Below, in pieces: positions 1-7,553 of a DNA stretch of 18,351 bases. Source of the stretch: Fumia sp045615345 (GTDB lineage: Bacteria > Bacillota > Clostridia > Oscillospirales > Ruminococcaceae). Both the position numbers and the translations under genes were made by a program. Location: the NCBI GenBank assembly GCA_045615345.1, contig JAZLER010000022.1:1-18351 (forward strand), read 5' to 3'. Under the pieces are notes generated by a model. It ran no database searches, was not told the DNA's origin, and worked only from the letters and a program-made list of their open reading frames with translations. Position 1 is the first letter of the stretch; each line of letters begins with the position of its first letter.

Positions 1-2
1 CA

Positions 3-713
3 AATAAAAATCTTTTTAAAATAACTTTCAGGGAACTGATTTTTTATTTTTTCAGCGGAGTTTCTATTTTCGGTACGGCGGCGAGCTATTTTGCTGCAAT
101 TGAAGCTTCAACTGTTTCCACTGCCGTGGTGCTTATGTACACGGCACCTATTTTTGTAACCTTATTTTCTGTAATTTTCCTGAAAGAAAAAATGAGTTTA
201 ATAAAGCTTGTTTCCATATTCTTTATAATTTTAGGCGCTGTATTTGTATCGGGTGTATTAAGCGATATGATGTTCAGTCTTCGTGGAGTATTTCTGGGGC
301 TTTTTGCCGGGGTAATGTACAGTACATATAACATTCTCGCAAAATATGAAATGAATTTTAATATGAACCCTGTTTCGGCAAGCCTTTACAGTTTTATATT
401 TATGGGAATAACATCACTTATTTGCTCAGAGCCTGTAAGTTTTGCAAAAATAACAATGGAAAATCCCTTAAAAGCGATACCTCTGATTATCGGTATCGGG
501 GTTGTGACTTGTGTTATTCCATACTTTTTATATACTTCTGCAATGAAGTATCTGCCTGCGGGAACAGTGTCTTCACTCGGGATAATAGAGCCGATGTCGG
601 CTACTGTTTTAAGTGTGGCGTTCTTAAATGAAAAATTAACTATAATTTCTTCAATCGGAATAGTTTTGATTTTAGTTTCGGTATTCTTTTTAAGTAAAAA
701 TGGAGATGAATAA
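3..713 (+). CDS. EamA/DMT-family membrane transporter, 5'-truncated by window edge
   Basis: The reading frame is open from the first bases of the window, so the start codon lies upstream and 236 residues are visible. The protein is very hydrophobic. It shows the end of a first EamA repeat (SYFAAIEASTVSTAVVLMY, then APIFVTLFSVIFLKEK) and a complete second repeat ending in the matching EPMSATVLSVAFLNEKL signature. Ten-helix DMT-superfamily proteins of about 290-300 residues are mostly exporters of amino acids, metabolites or drugs at the cytoplasmic membrane. The substrate cannot be read from the sequence. Its stop overlaps the start of the following oxidoreductase gene by about 8-14 bases, so the two are probably translationally coupled. 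The family call is secure; its role in the cluster is unknown. Confidence 0.9.
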   Translation, partial: NKNLFKITFRELIFYFFSGVSIFGTAASYFAAIEASTVSTAVVLMYTAPIFVTLFSVIFLKEKMSLIKLVSIFFIILGAVFVSGVLSDMMFSLRGVFLGLFAGVMYSTYNILAKYEMNFNMNPVSASLYSFIFMGITSLICSEPVSFAKITMENPLKAIPLIIGIGVVTCVIPYFLYTSAMKYLPAGTVSSLGIIEPMSATVLSVAFLNEKLTIISSIGIVLILVSVFFLSKNGDE

Positions 714-1914
714 TTTGATAGTGAAAGAAAACTTAAAAACCAATGTTAAATATTCTTATGATGTTGCAGTTTGTGGTGGCGGATTTGCCGGTATTTCTGC
801 AGCTTTGGCGGCGGCAAGACAAGGTAAAAAAGTAATTCTTTTTGAAAAACAGTATATGCTTGGCGGTCTTGGTACTGCGGGACTTGTTACTATTTATCTT
901 CCTCTTTGCGATGGTATGGGACGACAGGTTTCTTTTGGTATCGCTGAAGAACTGTTTCGTTTATCAATAAAACACGGGGCAGAGGATATGTATCCGGAAA
1001 ACTGGCTTGATAATATCGGAACCCGAACAGAAAAAGATAAGCGTTTTGAAGTAAGATACAATGCTCAACTTTTTGCAATACTTGCAGAAAAGCTTCTCAT
1101 TGACAATAGCGTTGAGATTATGTACGGTACTTATGTCGTTGATGTTAAGGTTAAAAAGGATAAGATTAAATACTTAATTACCGAAAATAAATCAGGCAGG
1201 GAAGCGTATGAAGTTAAGTCTGTTGTAGATGCAACGGGTGACTGTGATATTGCTAAATTCTCAGATGCTCCTACCGATACATTCAAGCAGGGAAATGTTC
1301 TTGCTGCCTGGTATTATTATATCGATAAAAGGGGATACAATCTGAATATGCTTGGCTTTTCGGATATTCCTGATGAAGAGAAAACCGAGGAAAACGAGCA
1401 AAAACCTCTTATAAACAGAAGATTTTCAGGGCTTGACGGCAAAGAACTTTCCGAGCAGATTATACTTTCTCATAATTCTACATATAACGATTTTCTTAAA
1501 AGAAGAAAAGAAGATGAAACAGTTTTACCTGTTACCATCGCCACAATGCCCCAGATAAGAATGACAAGAAAAATAGTTGGTGAATACGAGCTTTCCGATA
1601 AGGAAATGCATACATATTTTGAAGATTCCATTGGTATGGTTTCCAACTGGAAAAAGCGTGGTCCTGTTTATGAGGTGCCTTTCAGGACACTTTACAGTAA
1701 AAGTGTTAAAAACCTTATCTGCGCCGGCAGATGTACATCAGTCAACGAAACTTTGTGGGATGTTATGAGAGTTATTCCTTGCTGTGCTGTAACAGGTGAG
1801 GCAGCAGGGACTGCGGCTGCAATGACAGATGATTTTTCAAAACTTGATGTAAAAGAGTTGCAGAAAGTTTTAGTTGAAAATGGTGTTGTATTACACGAGG
1901 AGGATTTGAAATGA
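700..1914 (+). CDS. FAD-dependent oxidoreductase (FAD_oxidored, PF12831-like)
   Basis: This is a 404-residue soluble flavoprotein. Its N-terminus carries a Rossmann dinucleotide-binding motif, VAVCGGGFAGISAALAAA (G26-x-G28-x-x-G31), with an acidic ribose-binding end (ILFEK), followed by the family-typical MLGGLGTAGLV stretch. Near the C-terminus, NLICAGRCTSVNETLWDVMR and CCAVTGEAAGTAAA resemble the second FAD-contact region of PF12831 proteins. These enzymes occur in carbohydrate and small-molecule catabolic clusters, and few have known substrates. The start at 700 overlaps the upstream stop; an in-frame ATG at 706 is an equally plausible start and would shorten the overlap. The stop shares ATGA with the next gene, which indicates coupling. 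No signal peptide or membrane helix is seen, so it acts in the cytoplasm. Confidence 0.88.
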   Translation: MEMNNLIVKENLKTNVKYSYDVAVCGGGFAGISAALAAARQGKKVILFEKQYMLGGLGTAGLVTIYLPLCDGMGRQVSFGIAEELFRLSIKHGAEDMYPENWLDNIGTRTEKDKRFEVRYNAQLFAILAEKLLIDNSVEIMYGTYVVDVKVKKDKIKYLITENKSGREAYEVKSVVDATGDCDIAKFSDAPTDTFKQGNVLAAWYYYIDKRGYNLNMLGFSDIPDEEKTEENEQKPLINRRFSGLDGKELSEQIILSHNSTYNDFLKRRKEDETVLPVTIATMPQIRMTRKIVGEYELSDKEMHTYFEDSIGMVSNWKKRGPVYEVPFRTLYSKSVKNLICAGRCTSVNETLWDVMRVIPCCAVTGEAAGTAAAMTDDFSKLDVKELQKVLVENGVVLHEEDLK

Positions 1915-2636
1915 AAAATATCATAAATATCATTAAATCCCATGATAAAACCTTAAATATAAAGCTTCTTGGTGACTCCATAACCCATGGAATGGGTGGC
2001 ACAGGATACCGGGAAAATGGCGAATTCATTGTTTATGATAATCTCCATGACCATAACTGGTACAGAAATACTGACGGATATTGCTGGGCAAAGCTTTTTA
2101 AAGACTATATGGAAGAAAACTATAACTGCTCTGTTACAAACAACGGTTGCAGTGGAGTTAATATAAGCTTTATAACAAAGCATTTTGATACCCTTGTTGA
2201 TGAAAAAGACGATATTATTATCTGTACTATCGGTACCAACAACAGACACTGGTTCTTTGACTGGGGAGAAAAACCTGACAGAGAGGACTTTAAAAACTCT
2301 GTCTATAACGATATTTTAAAACTTAATGAGAAACTTAAAAAATCGGGGAAATATTATGTTTTTGTTGCCAATATTCCGTGTTCTCAGTCGCGTGAAACTG
2401 ACGGGGATATATTCTGGCATATTCTGGATATGATAGATATCAACGACCTTTATCATAAGGCGCAGAATGAATGTGGTTTTTCCTTTATGAGCCTTTATGA
2501 TATCTTTTCTGATTATTGCAAAAACAACAGTATCACTGTTGATTCTTTGCTTGCAGACGGACTTCACCCGAATGACACGGGATACAAAGTAATGTTTGAA
2601 CTAATAATGAAGGAAATGGGTGTTAATAATGCTTGA
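1911..2636 (+). CDS. SGNH/GDSL-type hydrolase (small esterase)
   Basis: This 241-residue protein carries the four SGNH blocks. Block I is LLGDSITHG with nucleophile Ser23, block II is NNGCSGVN, block III is CTIGTNN with the oxyanion-hole Asn, and block V is ADGLHPND with Asp216 and His219. The family hydrolyses esters, often removing acetyl or other acyl groups from sugars and small metabolites. There is no signal peptide, so the substrate is probably intracellular, either imported by a transporter of the cluster or made in the cell. A strong AGGAGG site lies just before the ATG, which overlaps the oxidoreductase stop by 4 bases. The 3' end overlaps the HAD gene. Family and catalytic residues are secure; the substrate is unknown. 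Confidence 0.9.
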   Translation: MKNIINIIKSHDKTLNIKLLGDSITHGMGGTGYRENGEFIVYDNLHDHNWYRNTDGYCWAKLFKDYMEENYNCSVTNNGCSGVNISFITKHFDTLVDEKDDIIICTIGTNNRHWFFDWGEKPDREDFKNSVYNDILKLNEKLKKSGKYYVFVANIPCSQSRETDGDIFWHILDMIDINDLYHKAQNECGFSFMSLYDIFSDYCKNNSITVDSLLADGLHPNDTGYKVMFELIMKEMGVNNA

Positions 2637-3294
2637 TAAAATTAAAGGTGCAATTTTTGATATGGACGGTACTCTTATAAATTCTCTTATATGCTGGGAT
2701 ATCTTCTGGGAGGATTTGGGTAAGAAATTTCTTAATAAAGACGGTTTCAGACCTACCGATGAGGATGACAAGGCTGCACGCACACTTACTGCAAAACATG
2801 TGTCAGAACTTCTCCACAACAAGTATGGTATCGCTGATACGGCAGAAGAAATATTGGGATTCTGGGAAGAATTTGTTGAAAAGTTTTATCGTGAAGTTGT
2901 GGAAGCTAAAGAGGGTGTTTTTGAGTTTTTGGATGAGCTTCAGTCCAGAGGCGTTAAAATGTGCCTTGCTTCTGCAACGGATAAACATCTTTTAATGGTA
3001 GCGATTGAAAAACTTGATTTAGGAAAATATTTCTCGGAACTTTTCTCCTGTGGCGATATAGGAAAAGGAAAGGAAGAGCCTGATATTTTCTTAATTGCAA
3101 AAGAACATCTCGGTACCAATCTCGAAGAAACCTGTGTATTTGAGGATTCGTGTGTTGCTGTTAAAACTGCGAACAAGGCAGGATTTAAGACAGTTGCGAT
3201 TTACGATGCTTTTAACTACGGACAGGATGAAATGAAACAAATTGCCGATGAATATATCGAAGACGGCGAAACACTTATGAAACTGGTGAAATAA
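2629..3294 (+). CDS. HAD-superfamily hydrolase, beta-phosphoglucomutase-like
   Basis: From the ATG used here the protein has 221 residues. Motif I is FDMDGTL, with nucleophile Asp11 and acid/base Asp13. Motif II is LASAT (Ser115), motif III is GKGKEEPD (Lys148), and motif IV is FEDS with Glu172-Asp173. A helical cap lies between motifs I and II, as in subfamily IA phosphatases and phosphomutases. It probably removes phosphate from, or moves phosphate within, a small sugar or alcohol phosphate. A GTG at 2620, which sits better relative to AGGA at 2611-2614, would add three residues. The ATG gives the usual start of the family just before motif I. The gene overlaps the SGNH gene and its stop shares one base with the PHP gene start. 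Confidence 0.9.
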   Translation: MLDKIKGAIFDMDGTLINSLICWDIFWEDLGKKFLNKDGFRPTDEDDKAARTLTAKHVSELLHNKYGIADTAEEILGFWEEFVEKFYREVVEAKEGVFEFLDELQSRGVKMCLASATDKHLLMVAIEKLDLGKYFSELFSCGDIGKGKEEPDIFLIAKEHLGTNLEETCVFEDSCVAVKTANKAGFKTVAIYDAFNYGQDEMKQIADEYIEDGETLMKLVK

Positions 3295-3719
3295 TGAAAC
3301 AGAATTTGCATACTCATTCTACCTTTGCCGATGGCAAGGATACACCTGAAGAAATAGTAAAAGAAGCCATATTGCGTGGGTTTGACTCTATAGGATTTTC
3401 CGAGCACAGCTACAATAAATATTCGCGTACCTTTAAAAATGGTGATACAACTGAAGAATATAAGGCGGAAGTTTTACGCCTTCGCGAAAAGTACAAAGAT
3501 AGAATAAAAATTTATCTCGGTCTTGAGTCGGAAACAGTTCTTAATAACTATATAACAGGGTATGATTATGTTATCGGTGCAGTGCACTGGCTTGATATAA
3601 ATGGTGAAATTCTGCCTATGGACTACACAACAGAGAATTTGAAAAGATTTATTGATACTTATTTTGACGGTGACGGACTTAAATATGCAAAAAGTATTAT
3701 GATACGGTTTCTGTTATAA
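3294..3719 (+). pseudogene. PHP-family phosphatase (histidinol-phosphatase-like), N-terminal part of a frameshifted gene
   Basis: These 141 codons encode the N-terminal half of a PHP-domain metallo-phosphatase of the HisJ/HisK type. Metal-binding motif 1 is NLHTHSTFADG (His6, His8) and motif 2 is GFSEHS (Glu37, His38). They are followed by GLESE and by IGAVHW, which carries a conserved His. In the last residues the frame leaves family-like sequence (SIMIRFLL) and stops. One frame back, the same DNA reads YYDTVSVIKDV straight into the C-terminal half that follows. The break falls at an A5 run at 3689-3693; six A would restore one protein of about 265 residues, the normal family length. It is a real one-base deletion or a consensus error. 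As read, the fragment lacks several metal ligands and should be inactive. Confidence 0.85.
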
Positions 3720-4090
3720 AAGATGTGGATATTCTTGCACATTTTGACCTTATCACAAAATATACAGAGAAGTATCCGTTTATTGATATCAATTCAAAAG
3801 GATATCTTGATATGGCAATAGAAACTTTAGAAAAACTTTCGGGAAAAATCCCATATTTTGAGGTTAATACGGGTGCTATGTCAAGAGGCTTAAGGACTGT
3901 TCCATATCCTCATACCACTCTGTTAAAAGAGATTAAACGCCTTGGTTTTAAGCCAATTATTACAAGCGATGCTCATAGTAAAGAACATCTCGATTATGGT
4001 TTTGATGTAGCGCGTGAGCTTTTGATTACTTCGGGATTTAAAGAAAAATATATTCTCACAGATAACGGCTTTATAGCCTGTGAAATTTAA
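3695..4090 (+). pseudogene. PHP-family phosphatase, C-terminal part of the frameshifted gene
   Basis: This is the continuation, in the -1 frame, of the preceding PHP fragment. It supplies the remaining metal-ligand motifs, DILAHFDLI and, near the end, IITSDAHSKEHLDYGFD. The sequence FEVNTGAMSRGLRTVPYP is characteristic of histidinol-phosphatase-like PHP proteins. If translated alone, the first usable start is a GTG at 3725 with no evident ribosome-binding site, so independent expression is unlikely. Both halves look well preserved, with no further stops or indels, so the lesion is recent or is a sequencing artefact. No other histidine-biosynthesis gene is nearby, so the intact enzyme probably dephosphorylated a different small molecule together with the HAD gene. 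Confidence 0.82.
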
Positions 4091-4099
4091 GGAGTAATA

Positions 4100-5173
4100 A
4101 TGAATTATTTAACTGTGATTATTCTGATTTTTACCGTACTTGGTGGAATTGACAGAGCTATAGGAAATCGTTTCGGTATTGGCAAGGAATTTGAAAAAGC
4201 CTTTATGCTTTTGGGTGTTATGGCGCTTTCAATGATAGGTATGATAGTGATTTCGCCATTGATTGCAGATTTGCTTGTACCTGTATCCAATTTTATTTCT
4301 GATGTTTTACATATTGACCCGTCAATAATTCCAGCTTCACTTTTTGCAAATGATATGGGTGGAGCACCACTTGCAACCGAAATGGCAATAAACAGTGAAA
4401 TAGGGCTTTACAATGCTTTGGTTGTATCTTCTATGCTTGGATGCACAATTTCTTTTACCATTCCTTTTGCTCTTGGTATGGTTTCAAAGGAAAATCACGG
4501 GGTGCTTTTATTGGGGCTTCTTTGTGGTATTGTAACAATTCCGATAGGTCTTATAGTGTCGGGTATAATATTGAAAATTTCTTTTATTGCACTCATCGTA
4601 AACCTTATCCCGATAGTTATTTTTTCAGGGGTTATCGCAGTCGGACTTATTTTATTTCCCGGGAAATGTGTCAAGGTTTTTAAAGTGTTCGGAGTAATTA
4701 TCAAAATTCTTATTACAATAGGACTTGTATTGGGAATTATAAATTTTCTCACAGGAAAAGAGGTTTTTAAAGGTCTTGCAACATTTGAAGAAGGTGCTTT
4801 GATTTGTGTTAACGCAGCAATTGTGCTTTCCGGTACTTTTCCTTTTATGTTTATCCTTTCAAAAGTGCTCAGTAAACCTCTCGGAGTTATAGGTAACAAA
4901 ACAGGGCTTGATAATGATTCCGTTTTAGGGGTTTTCTCGTCCCTTGCTACAAGTGCAACAGCTTTTGGTATGATGGATAAGATGAATAAAAAGGGAATAG
5001 TTTTAAATTCTGCTTTTGCGGTTTCGGGTGCGTTTACTTTTGGAAGCCATCTGGCATTTACAATGGCTTTCAACAGCGAATATATCCTGCCTGTACTTGT
5101 CGGAAAGCTCGTTGCAGGTTTTACATCTTTGTTGGTTGCGGGATTTGTTTTTAAAAAATCTGTTGACAAATAG
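4100..5173 (+). CDS. EutH-like permease (ethanolamine utilization transporter family)
   Basis: This is a 357-residue integral membrane protein with about ten hydrophobic segments. Features shared with EutH include the N-terminal GGIDRAIG, the EFEKAFMLLGVMALSMIGM stretch, and FANDMGGAPLATEMA (compare the CDMGG...LAKELA region of enterobacterial EutH). It also has IVTIPIGLIVSG and a C-terminal half with SSLATSATAFGMMDKMNKKG. EutH is linked to ethanolamine entry in eut operons. Here no eutABC, cobalamin or microcompartment genes are visible, so this is an orphan member and its substrate could be another small amine or alcohol. A good GGAG site precedes the ATG 9 bases after the PHP gene. The perfect promoter of the next operon starts inside its last codons. 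Confidence 0.85.
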   Translation: MNYLTVIILIFTVLGGIDRAIGNRFGIGKEFEKAFMLLGVMALSMIGMIVISPLIADLLVPVSNFISDVLHIDPSIIPASLFANDMGGAPLATEMAINSEIGLYNALVVSSMLGCTISFTIPFALGMVSKENHGVLLLGLLCGIVTIPIGLIVSGIILKISFIALIVNLIPIVIFSGVIAVGLILFPGKCVKVFKVFGVIIKILITIGLVLGIINFLTGKEVFKGLATFEEGALICVNAAIVLSGTFPFMFILSKVLSKPLGVIGNKTGLDNDSVLGVFSSLATSATAFGMMDKMNKKGIVLNSAFAVSGAFTFGSHLAFTMAFNSEYILPVLVGKLVAGFTSLLVAGFVFKKSVDK

Positions 5174-5191
5174 TGATTTTGGGTTTATAAT
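5163..5191 (+). promoter_or_regulatory. Perfect sigma-A promoter for the dehydrogenase/malic enzyme operon
   Basis: TTGACA at 5163-5168 and TATAAT at 5186-5191 are separated by 17 bases and match consensus at every position. The -35 box lies in the final codons of the EutH-like gene and the stop codon falls in the spacer. The start of transcription is expected near 5198, only about 10 bases before the hairpin at 5207. Confidence 0.85.
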
Positions 5192-5206
5192 ACCTATTGA
5201 GATTTG

Positions 5207-5246
5207 GAGTACACTTATTTTCACAGGATAAGTGTACTCTTTTTTT
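5207..5246 (+). terminator. Intrinsic terminator, 12-bp perfect stem, in the leader of the dehydrogenase gene
   Basis: GAGTACACTTAT (5207-5218) is perfectly complementary to 5228-5239 across a 9-base loop and is followed by seven T. It can end the upstream EutH cluster. It also lies downstream of the consensus promoter at 5163-5191, so transcripts from that promoter must pass it too, which suggests attenuation or a very short RNA product of about 50 bases. Confidence 0.85.
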
Positions 5247-5260
5247 GTGAAAAAGGAGTA
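5235..5260 (+). promoter_or_regulatory. Possible alternative hairpin hiding the ribosome-binding site
   Basis: Bases 5235-5245 (TACTC plus six T) can pair with 5250-5260 (AAAAAGGAGTA) over the 4-base loop TGTG, with one G-U pair. This stem uses the right arm and T tract of the terminator at 5207-5246 and covers the Shine-Dalgarno of the dehydrogenase gene, so the two folds exclude each other. The pairing is visible, but U-tract pairing with an A-rich Shine-Dalgarno can arise by chance; function is inferred. Confidence 0.35.
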
Positions 5261-5266
5261 GATTTT

Positions 5267-6376
5267 ATGGCTAAGAAAATTGTTGACTGGAACACTATTA
5301 CAAATTTTGTTATCGATGCTTTTGTGGGTTACGGAATTCCCAGAGAAGATGCTGAGATTTGTGCAGATGTACTTTTGGAATCCGACAAAAGAGGTATCGA
5401 GTCCCATGGTGTAAACCGTTTTAAACCTGTTTATCTTGACAGAATCAGAGATGGTATTCAGAACCCTGTTACAAACTTTGAGATTATCAAAGAAACACCT
5501 ACAACCGCAGTTGTTGACGGCCACGATGGTATGGGTCAGGTAATTGGTTACAAGGCTATGGAAATGGCTATAAATAAGGCTAAGGAATACGGTATGGGTA
5601 TGGTAGTTGTGCGTAACTCCTGCCACTATGGTATTGCAGGATATTACCCAAGTATGGCTTGTAAGAGAGGTTGTATCGGTCTTACCGGTACAAACGCAAG
5701 ACCTTCGGTTGCACCTACTTTTGGTGTTGAGGGTATGTTTGGTACTAATCCTTTGACTATCGGTATTCCCACAGATGAAGATTTTGATTTCCTTATCGAC
5801 TGTGCTTCTTCTATCACACAAAACGGCAAGATTGAGTACTATGAGAGAATTGGTGAAGATGTTCATCCCGGTACTATTATAGGACTTGACGGTGAAGCTG
5901 TTGAAGGTGATGCAGGTGTTGCCCTTAAAATGATAAGAAATGGTACTGCTGCACTTACAACCTTAGGTGGTATCGGTGAAGCTTTAGGTGGTTACAAGGG
6001 CTACGGCTACGCTATGGCTGTTGAGCTTTTGTCTGCTGTTTTGCAGGATGGCGCATATGGTAAGGCGCTTGACGGCAAGGACGAAAACGGAAACAAATCA
6101 CCTTATCACTTAGGTCATTTCTTCATTGCTATTGATACAGACCACTTCTTAGGTGAAGAACTCTGCAGAAAGAAAGCAGGGGACATTATCCGTTCAGTGC
6201 GTGCTTCCAAGAAAGCTCCCGGAGCTGAACGCATTTACTCTGCAGGTGAGAAAGAACACCTTGTACGCCTTGCAAGAAAAGATGGTGTGCCGATTAATGA
6301 GTCTGTGCAGAAAGAAATCAGCGAAGTTCGTGACGAATTAGGTCTTACACAGTATAAATTCCCCTGGGAGGACTAA
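5267..6376 (+). CDS. Ldh_2-family NAD(P)H dehydrogenase (malate/L-lactate/sulfolactate dehydrogenase type)
   Basis: This 369-residue cytoplasmic enzyme belongs to PF02615. The active-site region ESDKRGIESHGVNRF contains His47, and NSCHYGIAGYY contains a second conserved His120. The central GTNARPSVAPTFGVEGMFGTNPLTIGIP is the nucleotide-binding signature of the family, and GYKGYGYAMAVELLSAVL follows near the C-terminus. Family members reduce or oxidise 2-oxo/2-hydroxy acids (malate, lactate, sulfolactate, ureidoglycolate) or cyclic imines. Sequence alone does not settle which, but the malic enzyme gene begins one base after the stop, which favours malate. The ATG at 5267 is chosen for the AAAAAGGAG site before it; the frame stays open upstream through the terminator, but those starts have no support. 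Expression is probably controlled through the leader hairpins. Confidence 0.9.
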   Translation: MAKKIVDWNTITNFVIDAFVGYGIPREDAEICADVLLESDKRGIESHGVNRFKPVYLDRIRDGIQNPVTNFEIIKETPTTAVVDGHDGMGQVIGYKAMEMAINKAKEYGMGMVVVRNSCHYGIAGYYPSMACKRGCIGLTGTNARPSVAPTFGVEGMFGTNPLTIGIPTDEDFDFLIDCASSITQNGKIEYYERIGEDVHPGTIIGLDGEAVEGDAGVALKMIRNGTAALTTLGGIGEALGGYKGYGYAMAVELLSAVLQDGAYGKALDGKDENGNKSPYHLGHFFIAIDTDHFLGEELCRKKAGDIIRSVRASKKAPGAERIYSAGEKEHLVRLARKDGVPINESVQKEISEVRDELGLTQYKFPWED

Positions 6377-6377
6377 A

Positions 6378-7550
6378 ATGAATATAAGAGAAGAATCTTT
6401 AAAAAAGCATTATGAATGGAACGGGAAAATTGAAGTTATTTCAAGAGCTCCCATAAACTCAAGGGAAGACTTGTCCTTAGCATATACTCCCGGAGTTGCT
6501 GAACCTTGTCTTGAAATCCAGAAGGACATAAACAAATCCTACGAGCTTACAAGACGCTCTAACTTAGTTGCAGTTGTTACAGACGGCACTGCAGTTCTGG
6601 GCCTTGGCGATATCGGACCTGAGGCAGGTATGCCGGTTATGGAAGGTAAATGTGCACTCTTCAAAGAATTTGCTGATGTGGATGCTTTTCCTCTTTGTAT
6701 CAAGAGCAAGGATGTAGACGAAATCGTAAGAACTATTTACCTTTTGTCGGGTTCTTTCGGTGGAGTAAACCTTGAAGATATTTCGGCTCCCCGTTGCTTC
6801 GAAATTGAAAGAAAACTTAAGGAAATCTGCGATATTTCTATTTTCCATGATGACCAGCATGGTACTGCTATAGTTGTTGCTGCAGCTTTAATTAATGCGT
6901 TAAAGCTTGTTAAAAAGGAAATTGGTACAGTTAAGGTTGTAATAAATGGCGCAGGCTCTGCAGGAATTGCTATCGGTAAGCATCTTATGAATATGGGGGT
7001 TAAAAACCTCACATTCTGCGACAGATTCGGCATTATCTGTAAAGGTGACAGCAACAACAACGAAGCTCAGGAAGAAATCGCAAAAGTTACAAACCTTGAA
7101 GGTAAAAAGGGAAGTCTTGCTGATGCACTTTGTGGTGCTGATGTCTTTATCGGAGTTTCTGCACCAAATCTTGTTACTCCCGAAATGGTAAAATCTATGG
7201 CATCAGACCCCATCTTGTTCCCGATGGCAAATCCCACTCCCGAGATTATGCCTGATGTTGCAAAAGCTGCAGGGGCAAGGGTTGTAGGCACAGGCCGTTC
7301 CGATTTTCCTAACCAGATTAACAATGTTCTGGCTTTCCCCGGTATCTTCAGGGGAGCACTCGACTGCAGAGCAAGTTGCATAAGCGAAGAAATGAAAGTT
7401 GCTACTTCAATAGCTCTTGCATCTCTCATTCCTGATGACGAAATTACTGAAGATAATATTATCGCACCCGCACTTGATAAACGAGTAGCAAAAGTTGTGG
7501 CTGAGGCTGTTGTAAAAACCGCAAAGGAAACAGGAGTAGCGAGAATATAG
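6378..7550 (+). CDS. Malic enzyme (NAD(P)-dependent, oxaloacetate-decarboxylating)
   Basis: This 390-residue protein has the length of short bacterial malic enzymes that lack a phosphotransacetylase domain. It converts malate to pyruvate, CO2 and NAD(P)H with a divalent metal. YTPGVAEPC contains catalytic Tyr36, GLGDIGPEAGMPVMEGK contains Lys91, and FHDDQHGTA carries metal-binding acidic residues. VINGAGSAGIAIGKHL is the Rossmann GxGxxG motif, and the C-terminal region has FPMANPTPEI and NNVLAFPGIFRGALD. Only one base separates it from the dehydrogenase stop, and GGGAGG inside the last codons of that gene acts as its ribosome-binding site. The pair is one transcription unit ended by the terminator at 7554. 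Cofactor preference (NAD or NADP) is not determined here. Confidence 0.95.
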   Translation: MNIREESLKKHYEWNGKIEVISRAPINSREDLSLAYTPGVAEPCLEIQKDINKSYELTRRSNLVAVVTDGTAVLGLGDIGPEAGMPVMEGKCALFKEFADVDAFPLCIKSKDVDEIVRTIYLLSGSFGGVNLEDISAPRCFEIERKLKEICDISIFHDDQHGTAIVVAAALINALKLVKKEIGTVKVVINGAGSAGIAIGKHLMNMGVKNLTFCDRFGIICKGDSNNNEAQEEIAKVTNLEGKKGSLADALCGADVFIGVSAPNLVTPEMVKSMASDPILFPMANPTPEIMPDVAKAAGARVVGTGRSDFPNQINNVLAFPGIFRGALDCRASCISEEMKVATSIALASLIPDDEITEDNIIAPALDKRVAKVVAEAVVKTAKETGVARI

Positions 7551-7553
7551 TGT

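Noticed and set aside
3685..3720. Programmed -1 frameshift site in the PHP gene
   Set aside because: The zero-frame codons do not form a full slippery heptamer (A-site AGT would re-pair poorly), no stimulatory stem or upstream Shine-Dalgarno-like stretch is evident, and a simple A-run deletion explains it better; kept only as a minor alternative.
4495..5169. Minus-strand open frame of 224 codons inside the EutH-like gene
   Set aside because: It is rich in Thr, Pro, Ile and Lys as expected from the complement of a hydrophobic membrane gene, and has no family resemblance.
5204..5266. Extension of the dehydrogenase gene to an upstream in-frame start at 5204
   Set aside because: The extra codons coincide with the terminator hairpin and the Shine-Dalgarno region, and the family N-terminus begins at the ATG at 5267.
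5003..5866. Long minus-strand open frame (287 codons) opposite the EutH-like and dehydrogenase genes
   Set aside because: It crosses two conserved genes and their promoter/terminator region, has Cys/Ser/Asn-rich composition with no recognisable domain, and no ribosome-binding site; it is an antisense shadow.
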